Assembly (NCBI GenBank): GCA_017163975.1
Contig: JAFFSR010000353.1
Span: forward strand, 2,608,501 to 2,672,500
Direction of reading: 5' to 3'
Length of the DNA: 64,000 nt
Source of the DNA: Anastatus disparis
Taxonomy: Eukaryota; Arthropoda; Insecta; Hymenoptera; Eupelmidae
Positions 44,471-54,870 of this stretch are shown here, piece after piece (the first letter of the stretch is position 1; each line of letters begins with the position of its first letter). The notes below the pieces were generated by a model, which saw nothing but the letters and a program-made list of their open reading frames with translations, did not search any database and was not told the origin of the DNA. The position numbers were made by a program, and so were the translations under genes.

Positions 44471-45025
44471 ATGGCCGAAAATTTGACGGTTAGTGAGTTA
44501 AGAGAAGTATTGCGCGAAAATGGCGAACAAAGCCGAAATGCTAATTCGACTAGGGATAAAGTTATTCTGTCAAATAAAGCAAAAATTGATGAATCGGAAT
44601 TAGTCGATTATCTTATTGAAGGCATTACAGACTAGGCTTTACGCGATCAGGCAAAAATGCAACGGTTTGAAAATAAGGATGTATTGCTTAAAGCTTTCAA
44701 AAAAATTAAATTAAGTAAAAGATCAAGTTTAAATAAAAGCAAAGAATCGTCTAAAAACTCAGCTGGTACTAAAGATAAAAATTATTCCGAAATTGATAGC
44801 CAACAAAATAAAAATCAAAGTCAGATTTTTTATAAATCGAATAGTAAAGGAAGAGTGCAGTGTTATAATTGTAGTGCGTACGGTCACATTTCAAGTAATT
44901 GTAAGAAAGAGAAAAGAGCTAAAGGATCGTGTTTTGTTTGCTCGTCGACAGATTATATGATAAAAAACTGTCCTGTAAATAAAAAGAAATCTAGTAACAT
45001 TAAAATCGCAAATATTATGGCGTGA
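44471..45025 (+). pseudogene. gag: Decayed gag with CCHC knuckles
   Basis: Starts MAENLTVSELREVLRENGE, then passes a TAG near 44633 and continues to 45025. The first knuckle CYNCSAYGHISSNC fits C-X2-C-X4-H-X4-C. The second, CFVCSSTDYMIKNC, has Tyr in place of His. The capsid region is very short, so an internal deletion is likely. Confidence 0.7.
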
Positions 45026-45029
45026 ATGA

Positions 45030-45836
45030 TTCTAAATTAAAAATTATTGGTAAAATAAAGTCGCGTTGTACATTATATGATCGCACATATAATATTAAAT
45101 TATTTGTTGTAGAAGACAGTACGATGACTTCGTCAATCATATTAGGCCGAGACTCGTTCAACATTTTTAGGTTAGGAATTTCTATGTAAATCGAAAAAAC
45201 AAGTGTAGGAAATATTAAATTTTCAGATAATGGTAGTAGCATAAATCACGTTAGCGCTATTATGAATATTAAAATAGATAAAAATGAGCTTGTTGTTAAG
45301 TTAAAAATAATTTCTAAAATTTCGTATGATCATCAGAAGAGGAAATATTTGAAAAAACATATCTCACCGAAAAAACCTAAAAAGCCAAAAACAAAAGTAG
45401 AACTTTTATTAAAATTGAAAAATCATAAGCCATTTAAATTTTCACCCCATAGACTCGCTTTTACTAAAAAAGATGTTTTAAAAAATATCACCGATGATTT
45501 ATTAGAGTGCGGAATAATACGACTGAGTGAATTATAATATTCCTCAGCTGTTGTACTTACGCGAAAGAAAAATGGTAAAATAAGAATAGTATCGACTATA
45601 GAACATTAAATAAATATTTTGAATCGGATAATTATCCATTGCTCATGATTGATGGCCAAATCGCATTATTAAGTGGAAAGAAATTTTTTACGTCCTTTGA
45701 TTTAAAAGACGGATTTTTTCATGTTGTTATGGCGGAAGATTCCATAAAATTCAAAGCTTTCGTAACGCCGTTTAGTCAGTACGAATACGTTAAAATGCCG
45801 TTTAGATTAAAAGTCGCATCTAAATTCTTTTTTTAA
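45030..45836 (+). pseudogene. pol: Decayed Ty3/Gypsy pol: protease and partial reverse transcriptase
   Basis: Fragments in different frames: a protease-like part (45030-45250), an RT N-terminal part with PHRLAFTKKDVL and LLECGIIRLSE, and an RT core with FTSFDLKDGFFHV and FVTPFSQYEYVKMPF. The usual FGL is changed to FRL and the frame ends soon after. The catalytic DD block, RNase H and integrase are absent. Confidence 0.7.
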
Positions 45837-45839
45837 TTT

Positions 45840-47595
45840 AATAATTTCACTTAAAAAGTGCGACGCCGTTTTTCGGCCTCGCTTCAATAACGCCTTTATT
45901 AAAAGAATTTAATTTTTTGTATCTATTAAAACAATATTTCCTTTTACCCGACAGACTGTTTTTTTTCTTATTATTTTAAGGCGCCTACGGAAGTTCGGTT
46001 GGATTTTATTTTGTAGTTTACAAATTACTCTTTTAGTTTCTAAAATTTTTTGGATTTTTTAATTTTTTACCATTTATTGTAATCCGTAGAATGGTGGAAA
46101 ATTAGAAAATTTTAATCATTTTACATATTGAAAGAGTAATTTGATTTTAATCGAAGTCGCCTTAATTATTAATATGCCTGTGTGTTACAATTTTTATTTT
46201 TCATAAAATGAGAGCCGCGAGAATACTGGTTCTGCTAAAGTCATTTTTTTTCTCTCGCCGATGTGCCATGGCAACGACAAAGGAGGTATAAAAAGAAATG
46301 TCTTAATGGCGTAATATGCATTAAAAAAAGAATAAATTAAAGAGAGAACAGAGAAGGAAAAATGGAGATTTTATTATAAAGACTGATTTATAATGATTGT
46401 TTTTTTTTATCTAAATTGTATCCGTAAGAATTTATGTGTAAAAATAATGTAATATATGTATTGTAATGCGTGCGAGCGCCATAGTACGAGAGAAAGAGAC
46501 AGAGCGAATAGACTATATAGTATGAGAGAGTGAGACAGTATGAGAGTTGAAGCGACGAGTTTTCTTTGCGCCGGTATGAAACTAATGTAAAATGTGAAAA
46601 AAAATATGAAGAATTAACTGTTAAAAAAATTATTATAAGAGCTGATGTGAGTAATTGTGAGTAGAAATTCATATTATTTTAATTAAATACGTAATTAAAA
46701 AGTTAATAACAATTGAAAGCGCGGAACGGAAACGAAGGGTTAGCCAATCAAAAAATTACGCGCCGTCAAAAAAAACATAGGTCGTCAGAACGGAGCGCTG
46801 TGATTGGATACTAATTAAACAAAAATTTTCATTGCCGGTCAAAGAAAGCGGGCCTGCAGTTAGTGCGTAGAGAGCAAGAGAACAGAGCGGACGTGTTGTT
46901 AATCGTATAGAGTAGAGCCCTTTGTTTTAAAATAGAAAAAGATTTTGTTTTGTGTCATAAAAAAAATTAGTGCCGTGATTTTTCTTTAAATTAATTTAGC
47001 TTTATTTTATTGAAGTAAAACGAGGTGCCGGCGTGTGTGATCTTGAGACAAGAGAATTATCAATTTTCTCATTTGCGTTAAATAATTATTAGCGCCATAA
47101 AAAGGATAAATTAAATTAAATTCTTTTTGCGATTTTGCGTGTTACGTCGGCCCGTGTTGGATTGTAAAATTTTTCAAATTATTAAAAATTGACAATAACT
47201 TTTTGGTAGTAGCGTCTAGTGTGTGAGATTTTACAAAGAAAAGTGAAAGAAATAATAAAGAAGAGAAAAAAAGTAGAGCTTCAAAAGAAAAGAAGAAAAA
47301 AAAGTCTGCACATAAGGCCGATACGAAAAAAAGAAACCTGAGAAGGAAGAATAGGATTCTTCAAGCTGTGCCAAGGTTTTTCCCACAAAGCCATAAAAGC
47401 CGGCCGTACGAGAGATTTTGTCTTCAACTAAGATTTTGGTAATGGTAGAAATTAAATTTTATTGTTTTATTATGCGTATGTTTGCCGGGTATTTGTGTGG
47501 ACGTATTATTTGTGCCGAGTTAGAATAAAATCTTTACTTGTCTTATAATAACTTTATTTGAAAAAAAATTTGTATGCAAGAAACATTTGTATGGA
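45840..47595. other. Intergenic DNA with promoter-like motifs
   Basis: No gene supported. A TATA-like TATAAAAAG lies at 46287-46295. CCAAT in both orientations occurs near 46743 and 46800. AG-rich sequence spans 46490-46540 and 47240-47350. Could be the 3' part of the decayed element or another LTR. Confidence 0.35.
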
Positions 47596-47597
47596 GA

Positions 47598-47598
<1 letters not shown>

Positions 47599-47674
<76 letters not shown>

Positions 47675-47690
47675 GAGAGAGAGAGATTTT
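47599..47690. repeat. (GA)n microsatellite at the 3' end of the CR1-like element
   Basis: Nearly pure (GA)n. A matching (GA)n tract lies beyond the other end of the element at 53345-53391. Confidence 0.95.
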
Positions 47691-47813
47691 ATTAACTGTA
47701 CATTATGTTGTACAACAAAAATAATACAAATTCGTAAGTATATATATATATATATATATAATGAGATGCTAAGTAAAAATATAATTAAAATAAAGATACA
47801 GTAATTACAATAA

Positions 47814-50813
47814 TTAAAGCCTAGCTCGGAGCAGAGGCTCATTCTCAAGGGAAAGGTAGTGCGAATATGTTGATGCCTTGAATAATGCCAACGATGAAGA
47901 GTCTCTTAATGATGATGGTAGACCGTTCCATAGTTGCGATGACACAACCAGGAACGATCTTCGGTGATATTCGGTAGATGAAAAAGGAATGGTTAACGGT
48001 CTCACATCACCCCTCAGTGTCCTCACAGGCTGGCTCCACAAATATCTAGAATAAAGATATGAAGGTGAGCATGACAAAAACATTTTGTATAAGAAGGTAG
48101 TAGCGAAGTAGTTTCTTCTACCCAAAGTGGATAACCAGCCTAGAGAGGACCTATAAACAGAGATGTGCTCGCGCCTACTTACACCATAGATGTAACGAAT
48201 ACCAGAGTTTACGACCCTTTGAAGCCTCAGATCGAGTTCAGCAGAAAGGTCAATATAGACCAAACAACAGTAATCAAGTAAAGGAAACAGCAAAGAACGG
48301 ATAAGATGCTTACGTAGTGCAATGGTGGTACTTTTTCGAAAGAAATTCAATCTATAGAGCAATGAGTGACTTCTGTTACACACATGTGCAATTTGGTCCT
48401 TCCAGTTCAACTTACTATCAAGCCATACACCAAGACTACGAACAGAAGATTCAAACTTAATAAGATCACCGTTTATTGGAACACCAGTGATGTGTAATGA
48501 GGGCAGCATATTGACATAGAAATAAGATCCAATAATAATAGCCTTTGTTTTGCTCACATTTAATTTCAGATGATTTTTTGTCGCCCAGTTAACAATACTG
48601 ACAGCTTGATCACTCATGAGAGCAGTAACAGAAGCCAACTTAGCAATTGGGAAGTGAATGTACACCTGAAGATCATCAGCATAGATAAGATGCTGCACAT
48701 CGGCATGGAAGTCAGCAGCCACATCATTGATGTATATAGAAAACAACAGTGGACCAAGGACAGAGCCCTGGGGAACACCAGTATTCAATGTTACATAGTC
48801 AGATGCATTACCATCTGCATCAATAACAGCCTGCTGTCTCTTAGAGAGATAAGACGCAAACCACCGCACAACTGAATGCGAGATGTCAAGAAAAGACATT
48901 TTTCTGAGCAGAGAGACATGGCATACCGTATCAAATGCCTTGCTGAAATCAAATAGCAACAGCAACGTCACGTAGCGTCTGTCCATATTGCGTCTAATGT
49001 CCTCAGTTAATTTCAGTAGTGCGGTCTGAGTACTATGTCCAGTTCGAAATCCAGTCTGATAAGGGTCCAGTAACTGTCGCATAGTCAGGTAATTGTAGAG
49101 TTGATCATGGACTAGACGTTCAAGAACCTTGGACATAAAAGATAATAAAGAAATTGGCCTAATGTCACCAAAAGCTTGAGGAGAGGAGATTTTGTTTATT
49201 GTAGTGACCAGTGAGATCTTCCAGCATGAAGGAAATAAGGATTCACGCAATGAGTCGTTATAAATGCGACATAACAAAGGCCCAATGACCGGAAATGCCG
49301 CACGGACAAGAGATTGAGGAACAGCATCAAACCCTCTGGCCTGTGAAGCTGAATGACAAACAGCCATCCATACCTCCTCCAAAGTAACTGGATTAAACTT
49401 AAACATGGGTTTAAGTGGTTCATCTAGAGCAAGTGTATTCATGTAATCAGAAATGGAGGGGACCAGAGGATCAAACGCAACACCACCAAAATACCGATTC
49501 AAATCATTAATTGAAAAAGAATGTCGAGAGTCACTACTGCTGGAACATACGCCCAGGTTCTTGAGTTCTTTCCAGATCTGTCTTGCGTCAGTAATCTTAG
49601 ATAGTCTGTCGTGGTAATACAGTAATTTAGCTGATTCGATGCATGAATGGGCCCGATCTCGAGCATCTCTATAACATATAAAATCAGCACGCAGCCTAGT
49701 ACGTTTGAAGCGTCTGTAATACCTATCTCTCTCAGAGATTAAGCGGTGATGCTCAGAGGTAAACCACGGACGATGACTCTTGCTCTGTCGAACACGCCTA
49801 ACAGGCACAAACCGTGAGATAGCTTCATTAAGATGAGTGTAAAGACATTCAAGGCGAGCCAAAAGAGAAGAGTCACCGTTACACACAGCACAATTCAGCG
49901 ATCGAAAATAATCAAGAAGAGCAGCTTCATCAACCGCTTTATAATCATGATAAGTAAAGTTATTAAGTGTAGGCCTAGAGAGAGACGACTTCACAGTCGC
50001 AGCAATTAAATCATGTCCGTCAATAAATGGTACATCAGTCTTCCAATAGTCAAGCAGTAAGTCATTGGCATCGACAAGGCACAAGTCGAGCCACGTATCA
50101 GAGGAATAAGTATGATGCGTAGGTCCATAAGGCACTGAAAAAAGTGCATTCTCCTTAATAAGGCTCTTCAGGAACACAGAATCATCAGATTCAGAACACA
50201 AATTAGTGTTGAAATCTCCTAAAACTACCTTAGTACTATAATTGTGCATATGAGTGGTCAAATCAGGAATAAAGTCTGTGTTGGCCAAAAATGGAGCGTG
50301 AGGTGGTCTATAAACAACACCAACGAAAATGGGTGAAGCCAAGTCAGATGAGTTGACCTCACAGAAGAGATACTCAGGTAAACCAGGCTTACCACTCCAG
50401 CTTCCAGAGGATGAACAGAGACGCACAGAAGTGAGAGAGCAGTGTACAAATAAAGCAACACCACCTCCCCTGGTGTTACGATCCTGTCTATAAAGCACAT
50501 ACCCATCAAGAGCAATCAAAGAATCACAAACTATCTGGCCCAGTTTGGTCTTAGTAACAGCTATTACGTGGAAATAAGGGCGAGAAGCCAAAAAGAGTCT
50601 AATCATCTCAATGTGCGCTCTAATAGAGTTGGCATTGAAATGACAAACTCTGAGACCATCCTTAGTAGTGAAATGATCATGAATGACCGATGGAATAGTA
50701 TTGTTAGAAGAAAGAAGTGTGTTAGAGTGAGAAGGAAGAGAGAATGAGCTTACCCCAGTGTCAGATGTTAAGTGGCTACATCGTCGTTGGCTGATATCAA
50801 TGAGAGCTTTGCT
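47814..50813 (-). CDS. ORF2: endonuclease and reverse transcriptase
   Basis: From the first Met at 50606 the product is 930 aa. The frame is open further upstream to 50813 (about 69 more residues) without a Met, and the true endonuclease start (VCHFNANSI) lies in that part. Endonuclease landmarks: GDFNTNL and the DGHDLIAATV region. RT landmarks: LLFDFSKAFDTV, GVPQGSVLGPLLFSIYINDV and catalytic YADDLQVY. The C-terminal LYRLNFFRK..LRKHLIRSLLFP block is typical. It could be made by -1 frameshifting from ORF1 (site at 50813-50819), since no ATG precedes the endonuclease. No lesion was seen, so it may be active. Confidence 0.88.
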   Translation of the reverse strand, partial: SKALIDISQRRCSHLTSDTGVSSFSLPSHSNTLLSSNNTIPSVIHDHFTTKDGLRVCHFNANSIRAHIEMIRLFLASRPYFHVIAVTKTKLGQIVCDSLIALDGYVLYRQDRNTRGGGVALFVHCSLTSVRLCSSSGSWSGKPGLPEYLFCEVNSSDLASPIFVGVVYRPPHAPFLANTDFIPDLTTHMHNYSTKVVLGDFNTNLCSESDDSVFLKSLIKENALFSVPYGPTHHTYSSDTWLDLCLVDANDLLLDYWKTDVPFIDGHDLIAATVKSSLSRPTLNNFTYHDYKAVDEAALLDYFRSLNCAVCNGDSSLLARLECLYTHLNEAISRFVPVRRVRQSKSHRPWFTSEHHRLISERDRYYRRFKRTRLRADFICYRDARDRAHSCIESAKLLYYHDRLSKITDARQIWKELKNLGVCSSSSDSRHSFSINDLNRYFGGVAFDPLVPSISDYMNTLALDEPLKPMFKFNPVTLEEVWMAVCHSASQARGFDAVPQSLVRAAFPVIGPLLCRIYNDSLRESLFPSCWKISLVTTINKISSPQAFGDIRPISLLSFMSKVLERLVHDQLYNYLTMRQLLDPYQTGFRTGHSTQTALLKLTEDIRRNMDRRYVTLLLLFDFSKAFDTVCHVSLLRKMSFLDISHSVVRWFASYLSKRQQAVIDADGNASDYVTLNTGVPQGSVLGPLLFSIYINDVAADFHADVQHLIYADDLQVYIHFPIAKLASVTALMSDQAVSIVNWATKNHLKLNVSKTKAIIIGSYFYVNMLPSLHITGVPINGDLIKFESSVRSLGVWLDSKLNWKDQIAHVCNRSHSLLYRLNFFRKSTTIALRKHLIRSLLFPLLDYCCLVYIDLSAELDLRLQRVVNSGIRYIYGVSRREHISVYRSSLGWLSTLGRRNYFATTFLYKMFLSCSPSYLYSRYLWSQPVRTLRGDVRPLTIPFSSTEYHRRSFLVVSSQLWNGLPSSLRDSSSLALFKASTYSHYLSLENEPLLRARL

Positions 50814-52015
50814 AAAAAAGCATCCAAGTCGTCATCCGATGCAACACGAATGGCTGCATCCTCCTTCTTCCTTCTGACGAAGATCTTACCATCACGCACA
50901 AATGTAAGGAAGTTGTACTTCTTATCTTTGGCCTTCCTGAGCACTCTCAACTTCAGTTGGTGCAATGAGTGTGGCAGATATTCATTGATGTTGATCAAGG
51001 AAGGAGTAAGTGTTTCCACTGATAAAGTTCCCTGCAAAAGGTCACTCCTGATCTTTGAGGTATGAAGGCTACCCATCCTGATCTTTGCTCCGATGACAGA
51101 TCGCGCCAACGAGGCACTCTTCATAGTGACGAGCAATGGCGTCGTAAGCAGCAGAGGACCACCTTGAGATGTTGTTGCAGAAGGAACAGTACTATCATCA
51201 GTACTACGAGCTGTAGCAGGTCGCGACAAAGGTCGAACCGAAACAATGTCACTGAGAGCAAAACCAGAATTAAGAGAAGCCAATACAGCAAAGACACCGT
51301 TCTTCAGATCGTTAAATTCATTAGGAACCAGGCCTCCAAATACCAAGTCTGATGCACGCTCAAGACGCTGCTGGCCAGCCGCCAAAACATCACACTGTTG
51401 CCGTAAAGATTTATTGAGTTTGTCCAATTCCTGTAGTTTAGCAGCCATAGGGTCAGATAATGCCCGATCAGGCACAACAGAGAGAGATTCCTCTAGCTTC
51501 GCCTTAAGCTCCCGATAATCCTGACAAACCTTGTCAAGTCTTGCCTCAGTTGCTCCACAACGTTCCTCACATGCCACAGCAATACCATCCACTCGCGTCT
51601 CCAAACTTGTAAATCTCCCATCCAGTGTCAATAGTTGAGTGCCGATATTGTTGATCTTGGTATCCATAGCATCCAGCTTATCTAATTTCTCCATCTTCTT
51701 CAATATAGAAGACAAAAGTTCATTTGTTTGTAGCGCTGGTAGTGTCGGAGTTGGAGTACGCGACAGAGACGGAGAAGCTGAGACATCACTCATAGAACCC
51801 ACAGAACTAGAACGTGATCGACTGCAATCAGGATTTGCAGCTGCTATGCAAAAGTTACATACCTTTACTTGTTGGTCATTATTATCTCTGACTAAGAGCA
51901 ATTTGGTACAAGAGCTGTGATAGGTCTTACCACAGCGACCACAAAGCTGAGGCTTAGATGCAGCACTAAAGTTTTTAAAACAGAGACCACACTGATTGGA
52001 CATAGTGACCTCCAA
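50768..52015 (-). CDS. ORF1: PHD-type finger and RNA-binding protein
   Basis: The 415-aa product starts with CGLCFKNF, then CGRCGKTYHSSC and a later CNFC, giving a C4-H-C3-like zinc finger within residues 10-55. A Ser/Pro-rich linker, a long coiled coil (about 95-215) and a C-terminal part with LVFGGLVPNEFND, KIRMGSLHTSKIR and LRVLRKAKDKKYNF follow. This is the layout of CR1-type ORF1 proteins, which bind element RNA. A second start (MSNQCGLC) lies 4 codons later. The last codons overlap the open upstream part of ORF2. Confidence 0.85.
   Translation of the reverse strand: MEVTMSNQCGLCFKNFSAASKPQLCGRCGKTYHSSCTKLLLVRDNNDQQVKVCNFCIAAANPDCSRSRSSSVGSMSDVSASPSLSRTPTPTLPALQTNELLSSILKKMEKLDKLDAMDTKINNIGTQLLTLDGRFTSLETRVDGIAVACEERCGATEARLDKVCQDYRELKAKLEESLSVVPDRALSDPMAAKLQELDKLNKSLRQQCDVLAAGQQRLERASDLVFGGLVPNEFNDLKNGVFAVLASLNSGFALSDIVSVRPLSRPATARSTDDSTVPSATTSQGGPLLLTTPLLVTMKSASLARSVIGAKIRMGSLHTSKIRSDLLQGTLSVETLTPSLININEYLPHSLHQLKLRVLRKAKDKKYNFLTFVRDGKIFVRRKKEDAAIRVASDDDLDAFLAKLSLISANDDVAT
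50813..50819 (-). promoter_or_regulatory. Candidate -1 frameshift heptamer TTTTTTA in ORF1/ORF2 overlap
   Basis: In ORF1 frame the site reads GCT TTT TTA GCA, so T TTT TTA is in slippery register. A -1 shift enters a frame without stops through the endonuclease and into ORF2. The ORF1 stop is 45 nt downstream. T TTT TTA is an established efficient heptamer. A downstream structure was not identified by eye. Confidence 0.5.
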
Positions 52016-52082
52016 GATAGAAATAGCTTAATTAAACGAATCTTAAATTTTAATTTTAAATTTGGTGCCAGTTGTATATTTA

Positions 52083-52285
52083 AAAGTAGATAAGCAGCTT
52101 AATAAATGCACTCTGAGTTGCTTCTAAGTTTCAGTTGCTGTAAGTGGAAAAGCAGCTTAATAAATGTACTCTGAGTTGTTTCTAAGTTTCAGTTGTTGGA
52201 AGTGGAAAAGCAGCTTAACAAATGCACTCTGAGTTGCTTCCAAGTTTCAGTTATTGTAAGTGGAAAAGCGGCTTAATTTGTACAG
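52083..52285 (-). repeat. 58-bp tandem repeats in CR1-like 5' UTR
   Basis: The word AGC(A/G)GCTTAA recurs at 52093, 52151, 52209 and 52267, period 58 bp, in about 3.3 copies with small differences. These may be promoter monomers. Confidence 0.9.
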
Positions 52286-52349
52286 AGTAAGATTCGTTTG
52301 ACTGTGATTAGAGAGAGCAGAAGATAATAGTGGAAAAGCGCCTTAACGG

Positions 52350-53163
52350 GAGAAGTTACCATCAGGTATCACATAGACGGGCAAAGATGCCAATATACAG
52401 GTCATCCAAGGGATGAAGCCACCAGCACTAAGCAAATAAGAATCCTCTTGTGGTAGATGATTGCACCAAAAAGATTGAGGTTATGTTGTAGACAATAGTT
52501 AAAACCAGTTGCAGTACAACTGCATACAATATATTGCACTATTGCAATATACAGCAATTAAATCAAACATGCAGCAAATTCCACGTTGTTACCACTAGAT
52601 TCTATCAAAAGAACAGTGAAGTTAGTGTATACGTTATCCAAGAGATGGCGCCATCAGCGTTAAAAAAAATATGATCCCTCTTGCAGTATGTAACTGCGCC
52701 AAAAAAGAATGTGGTTATGTTAAAGTTAAAAATAAAACTAATTGCAATGCAATTGTGCACAATATAATGCACTTAAAACAACACTCAACAACACAAGCAG
52801 GCCAACAGCAACTTTCTCAGGCAGCAGCAGAGTTCACAGCAGTATCAGAGATAAGAGCAGGTTGATGTTGAGAGACTGCGGATTTTATCAAAATAACAGT
52901 GAAGTTAGTGTATACGTTATCCAAGAGATGGCGCTAACAGCGTTAAAAAAATATGATCCCTCTTGCAGTATGTAATTGCGCCAAAAAAGAATGAGGTTAT
53001 GTTGCAATTAAAAATAAAACCAATTGCAATGCAATTGTGCACAATATAATGCACTCAAAACAACACTCAACAACACAAGCAGGCCCACAGCAACTTTCTC
53101 AGGCAGCAGCAGAGTCCACAGCAGTGTCAGAGATAAGAGCAGGTTGATGTTGAGAGACTGCAC
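52350..53163 (-). repeat. Longer tandem repeats in the 5' UTR
   Basis: Two units of about 283 bp (52603-52885 and 52886-53163) share TATCAAAA..AACAGTGAAGTTAGTG and CAGCAACTTTCTCAGGCAGCA. A third, diverged and partial unit lies at about 52350-52600. Short open frames in this region are products of the repeats. Confidence 0.85.
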
Positions 53164-53344
53164 TTTCACAGTAAGAAACCGTCCAGAGTCCAATATGCAA
53201 TTGCAAAAATGCAAATGAATGAGGCCAACACTCTCGGACTCCAAGTAGGACGATTCCCTGCAAAAAATTCCACTCCGCAAAGTGAAAAAATGCTGTTTAA
53301 AATAAGTTTCAAGAGGAGCGAAAAAAATACGTATGGCGCTACTT

Positions 53345-53355
53345 ACGGCTAGAGA

Positions 53356-53391
<36 letters not shown>
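53345..53391. repeat. (GA)n microsatellite at the 5' end of the CR1-like element
   Basis: (GA)n after GGCTAGAGAGAGGG. It matches the tract at 47599-47690 on the other side. Confidence 0.9.
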
Positions 53392-53393
<2 letters not shown>

Positions 53394-54280
53394 TTATCTC
53401 AATCTAATATGTGTTTCAATCACAAATTTTTACTAAATATTGAGTTTATTAAATGAAATCTTATCATCAAAATCATTGATATGATTGATTACATAATTAG
53501 AATTTATTAATATATTTTCCCAAAAATGAGTTTTACATTTATTTGGAAAAAAACCGGCGAAGTTTTTGTAAATATAAGTGATTTTTAATCATCATTTATT
53601 GTTGTTTTTTTAACAAATTCATTCAAATATTATTTGATTTACGTGATTTTTAATGAATTATTATTAATTGTTTTCTTCCATTGACTTATCTTTTAAACAT
53701 GCGTGCTTTTGGAAATGAGTTTTATATGAATTATATTTAGTATGAGATTTTAGTTTTTTTATGTATTAATTTTAATTTATAGTTCAATGATTTTGCGTAA
53801 ACGAACTTTCAGCTGGGGATGTGAAAAATGTATATTTCCCTGGACTAAAAAGTAGGCTCCTCGCAGCCGCGTCGATGCGGGAGCAAACAGCCTACTTTTT
53901 CACCTCGGCGCATAATATATTATTACTATTTAATTTTTAACGATTATAAAATTGAGTTATAATCAACAAAAATCTTACGTAATAATAGATGATAATAGAT
54001 ATATCATTGTTAATATACCTGGTTGTCAGATCAGTCAAAAAAAGTATGAAGGAGTGTGGAAACCAGCGAACATGCGGCTATGGCATAACACAAACTTGTA
54101 AATTATTACTTAAATGATTGTAGAATTTTATGTTTTAGTTAAATACACATACTTTAAATGGTACAATATATAAAAAAAATTTTTTTCTTTATTTAAGAAA
54201 ACGTCCACTATGCGTTCGAGGACGAACGATGGTCAGGAATGGCCGAGCTGTAAGAATAAATACGCGAACATCGTACACAC
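53392..54280. other. Intergenic DNA with one long hairpin
   Basis: AT-rich, no gene seen. 53847-53900 folds into a hairpin: AAAAAGTAGGCT pairs with AGCCTACTTTTT, and CTC..CGCA with TGCG.GAG inside. It is a possible small-RNA precursor or repeat end. Confidence 0.4.
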
Positions 54281-54289
54281 AGTATATTT

Positions 54290-54495
54290 ACGAGCGTTAG
54301 TTCGACCTAACATGTAACAGACGGCGTTGTGGTCGCAATGAAATCACCGTCGTGATTGACGACAAGATTCGAGGGGCATTAGTTGTTCTCGTCTGCTCTC
54401 GTGCAGATTGCGTTAAATGTACACTTTTATAATTATATTGTAAAATAAACTATTATTTAATATTAAGTGGCCTCCTGTGATTATTTGGCCTATCC
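54290..54495 (+). repeat. LTR fragment, paralogue of 43848-44045
   Basis: Shares CGAGCGTTAGTTCGACCTAAC, a CGTCGTGATTGACGAC block and the end AAGTGGCCT.CTGTGATTATTT. It is followed by a short TA tract and the inverted dispersed repeat of 54517-54700. It is probably the remains of a solo LTR. Confidence 0.75.
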
Positions 54496-54516
54496 ATCCA
54501 TATATATATATATGAC

Positions 54517-54700
54517 ATTTTACGTCAAGTCGCCGACAAAAAAAAATAGAATTTGTTCAAAGTCTGAAAACATGTTTTATTTGTCATAAAAAATATACAA
54601 AAAAAATTTTAGAGGTCCAGGTCAAAGGGATCAGAAGATAAACGTGATAGAATTAAAAAAATATTCTAAATTTTTTGCCTAGTACACCTTTTTATGCATT
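54517..54700. repeat. Inverted copy of the repeat at 41781-41970
   Basis: Reverse complement of 41781-41970 with moderate divergence. Confidence 0.7.
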
Positions 54701-54703
54701 TAA

Positions 54704-54870
54704 GTGCAGGCCGGATTGACTGTCCTTTTCTAATTGAGTTTTTTTTGTTATTTATTCAAATATTAATCAGTGTATCTGTAAATTGAAGGTTGAGCGCAAT
54801 AGATATTATTATTATGAATATTTATGCACAAGAACAAAAAATTCCACCGATTTGTTCTTGAAAAAAATAA
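54704..54870. mobile_element. Half of a TTAA-type MITE
   Basis: TTAA at 54700-54703, then GTGCAGGCCGGATTGACTGT. It matches the left half of the MITE at 59910-60289 (TATTATTATTATGAA and CCACCG words). The right half is missing, and the sequence passes into the retroelement pol. Confidence 0.6.

Larger units (their letters stand above)
47691..53345 (-). mobile_element. CR1-like non-LTR retrotransposon, nearly intact
   Basis: Minus-strand order: 5' UTR with tandem repeats, ORF1 with a PHD-type finger, ORF2 with endonuclease and reverse transcriptase, then a short 3' UTR. Both ORFs are open. Both sides are (GA)n. The finger-containing ORF1 and YADD RT suggest the CR1/L2 group, though Jockey-type relatives are not excluded. 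Confidence 0.82.

Noticed and set aside
47543..47848. Open frames with Leu-Ser or Glu-Arg repeats
   Set aside because: Products of the (GA)n microsatellite.
49196..50515. Minus-strand frames overlapping ORF2 in other registers
   Set aside because: Shadows of the ORF2 coding sequence.
50772..51920. Plus-strand frames opposite ORF1 of the CR1-like element
   Set aside because: Antisense shadows of the real minus-strand ORF1.
52671..53218. Repeated short frames with NCAQYNALKTTLNNT
   Set aside because: They lie in 5' UTR tandem repeats and are duplicated with the repeat, not conserved as proteins.
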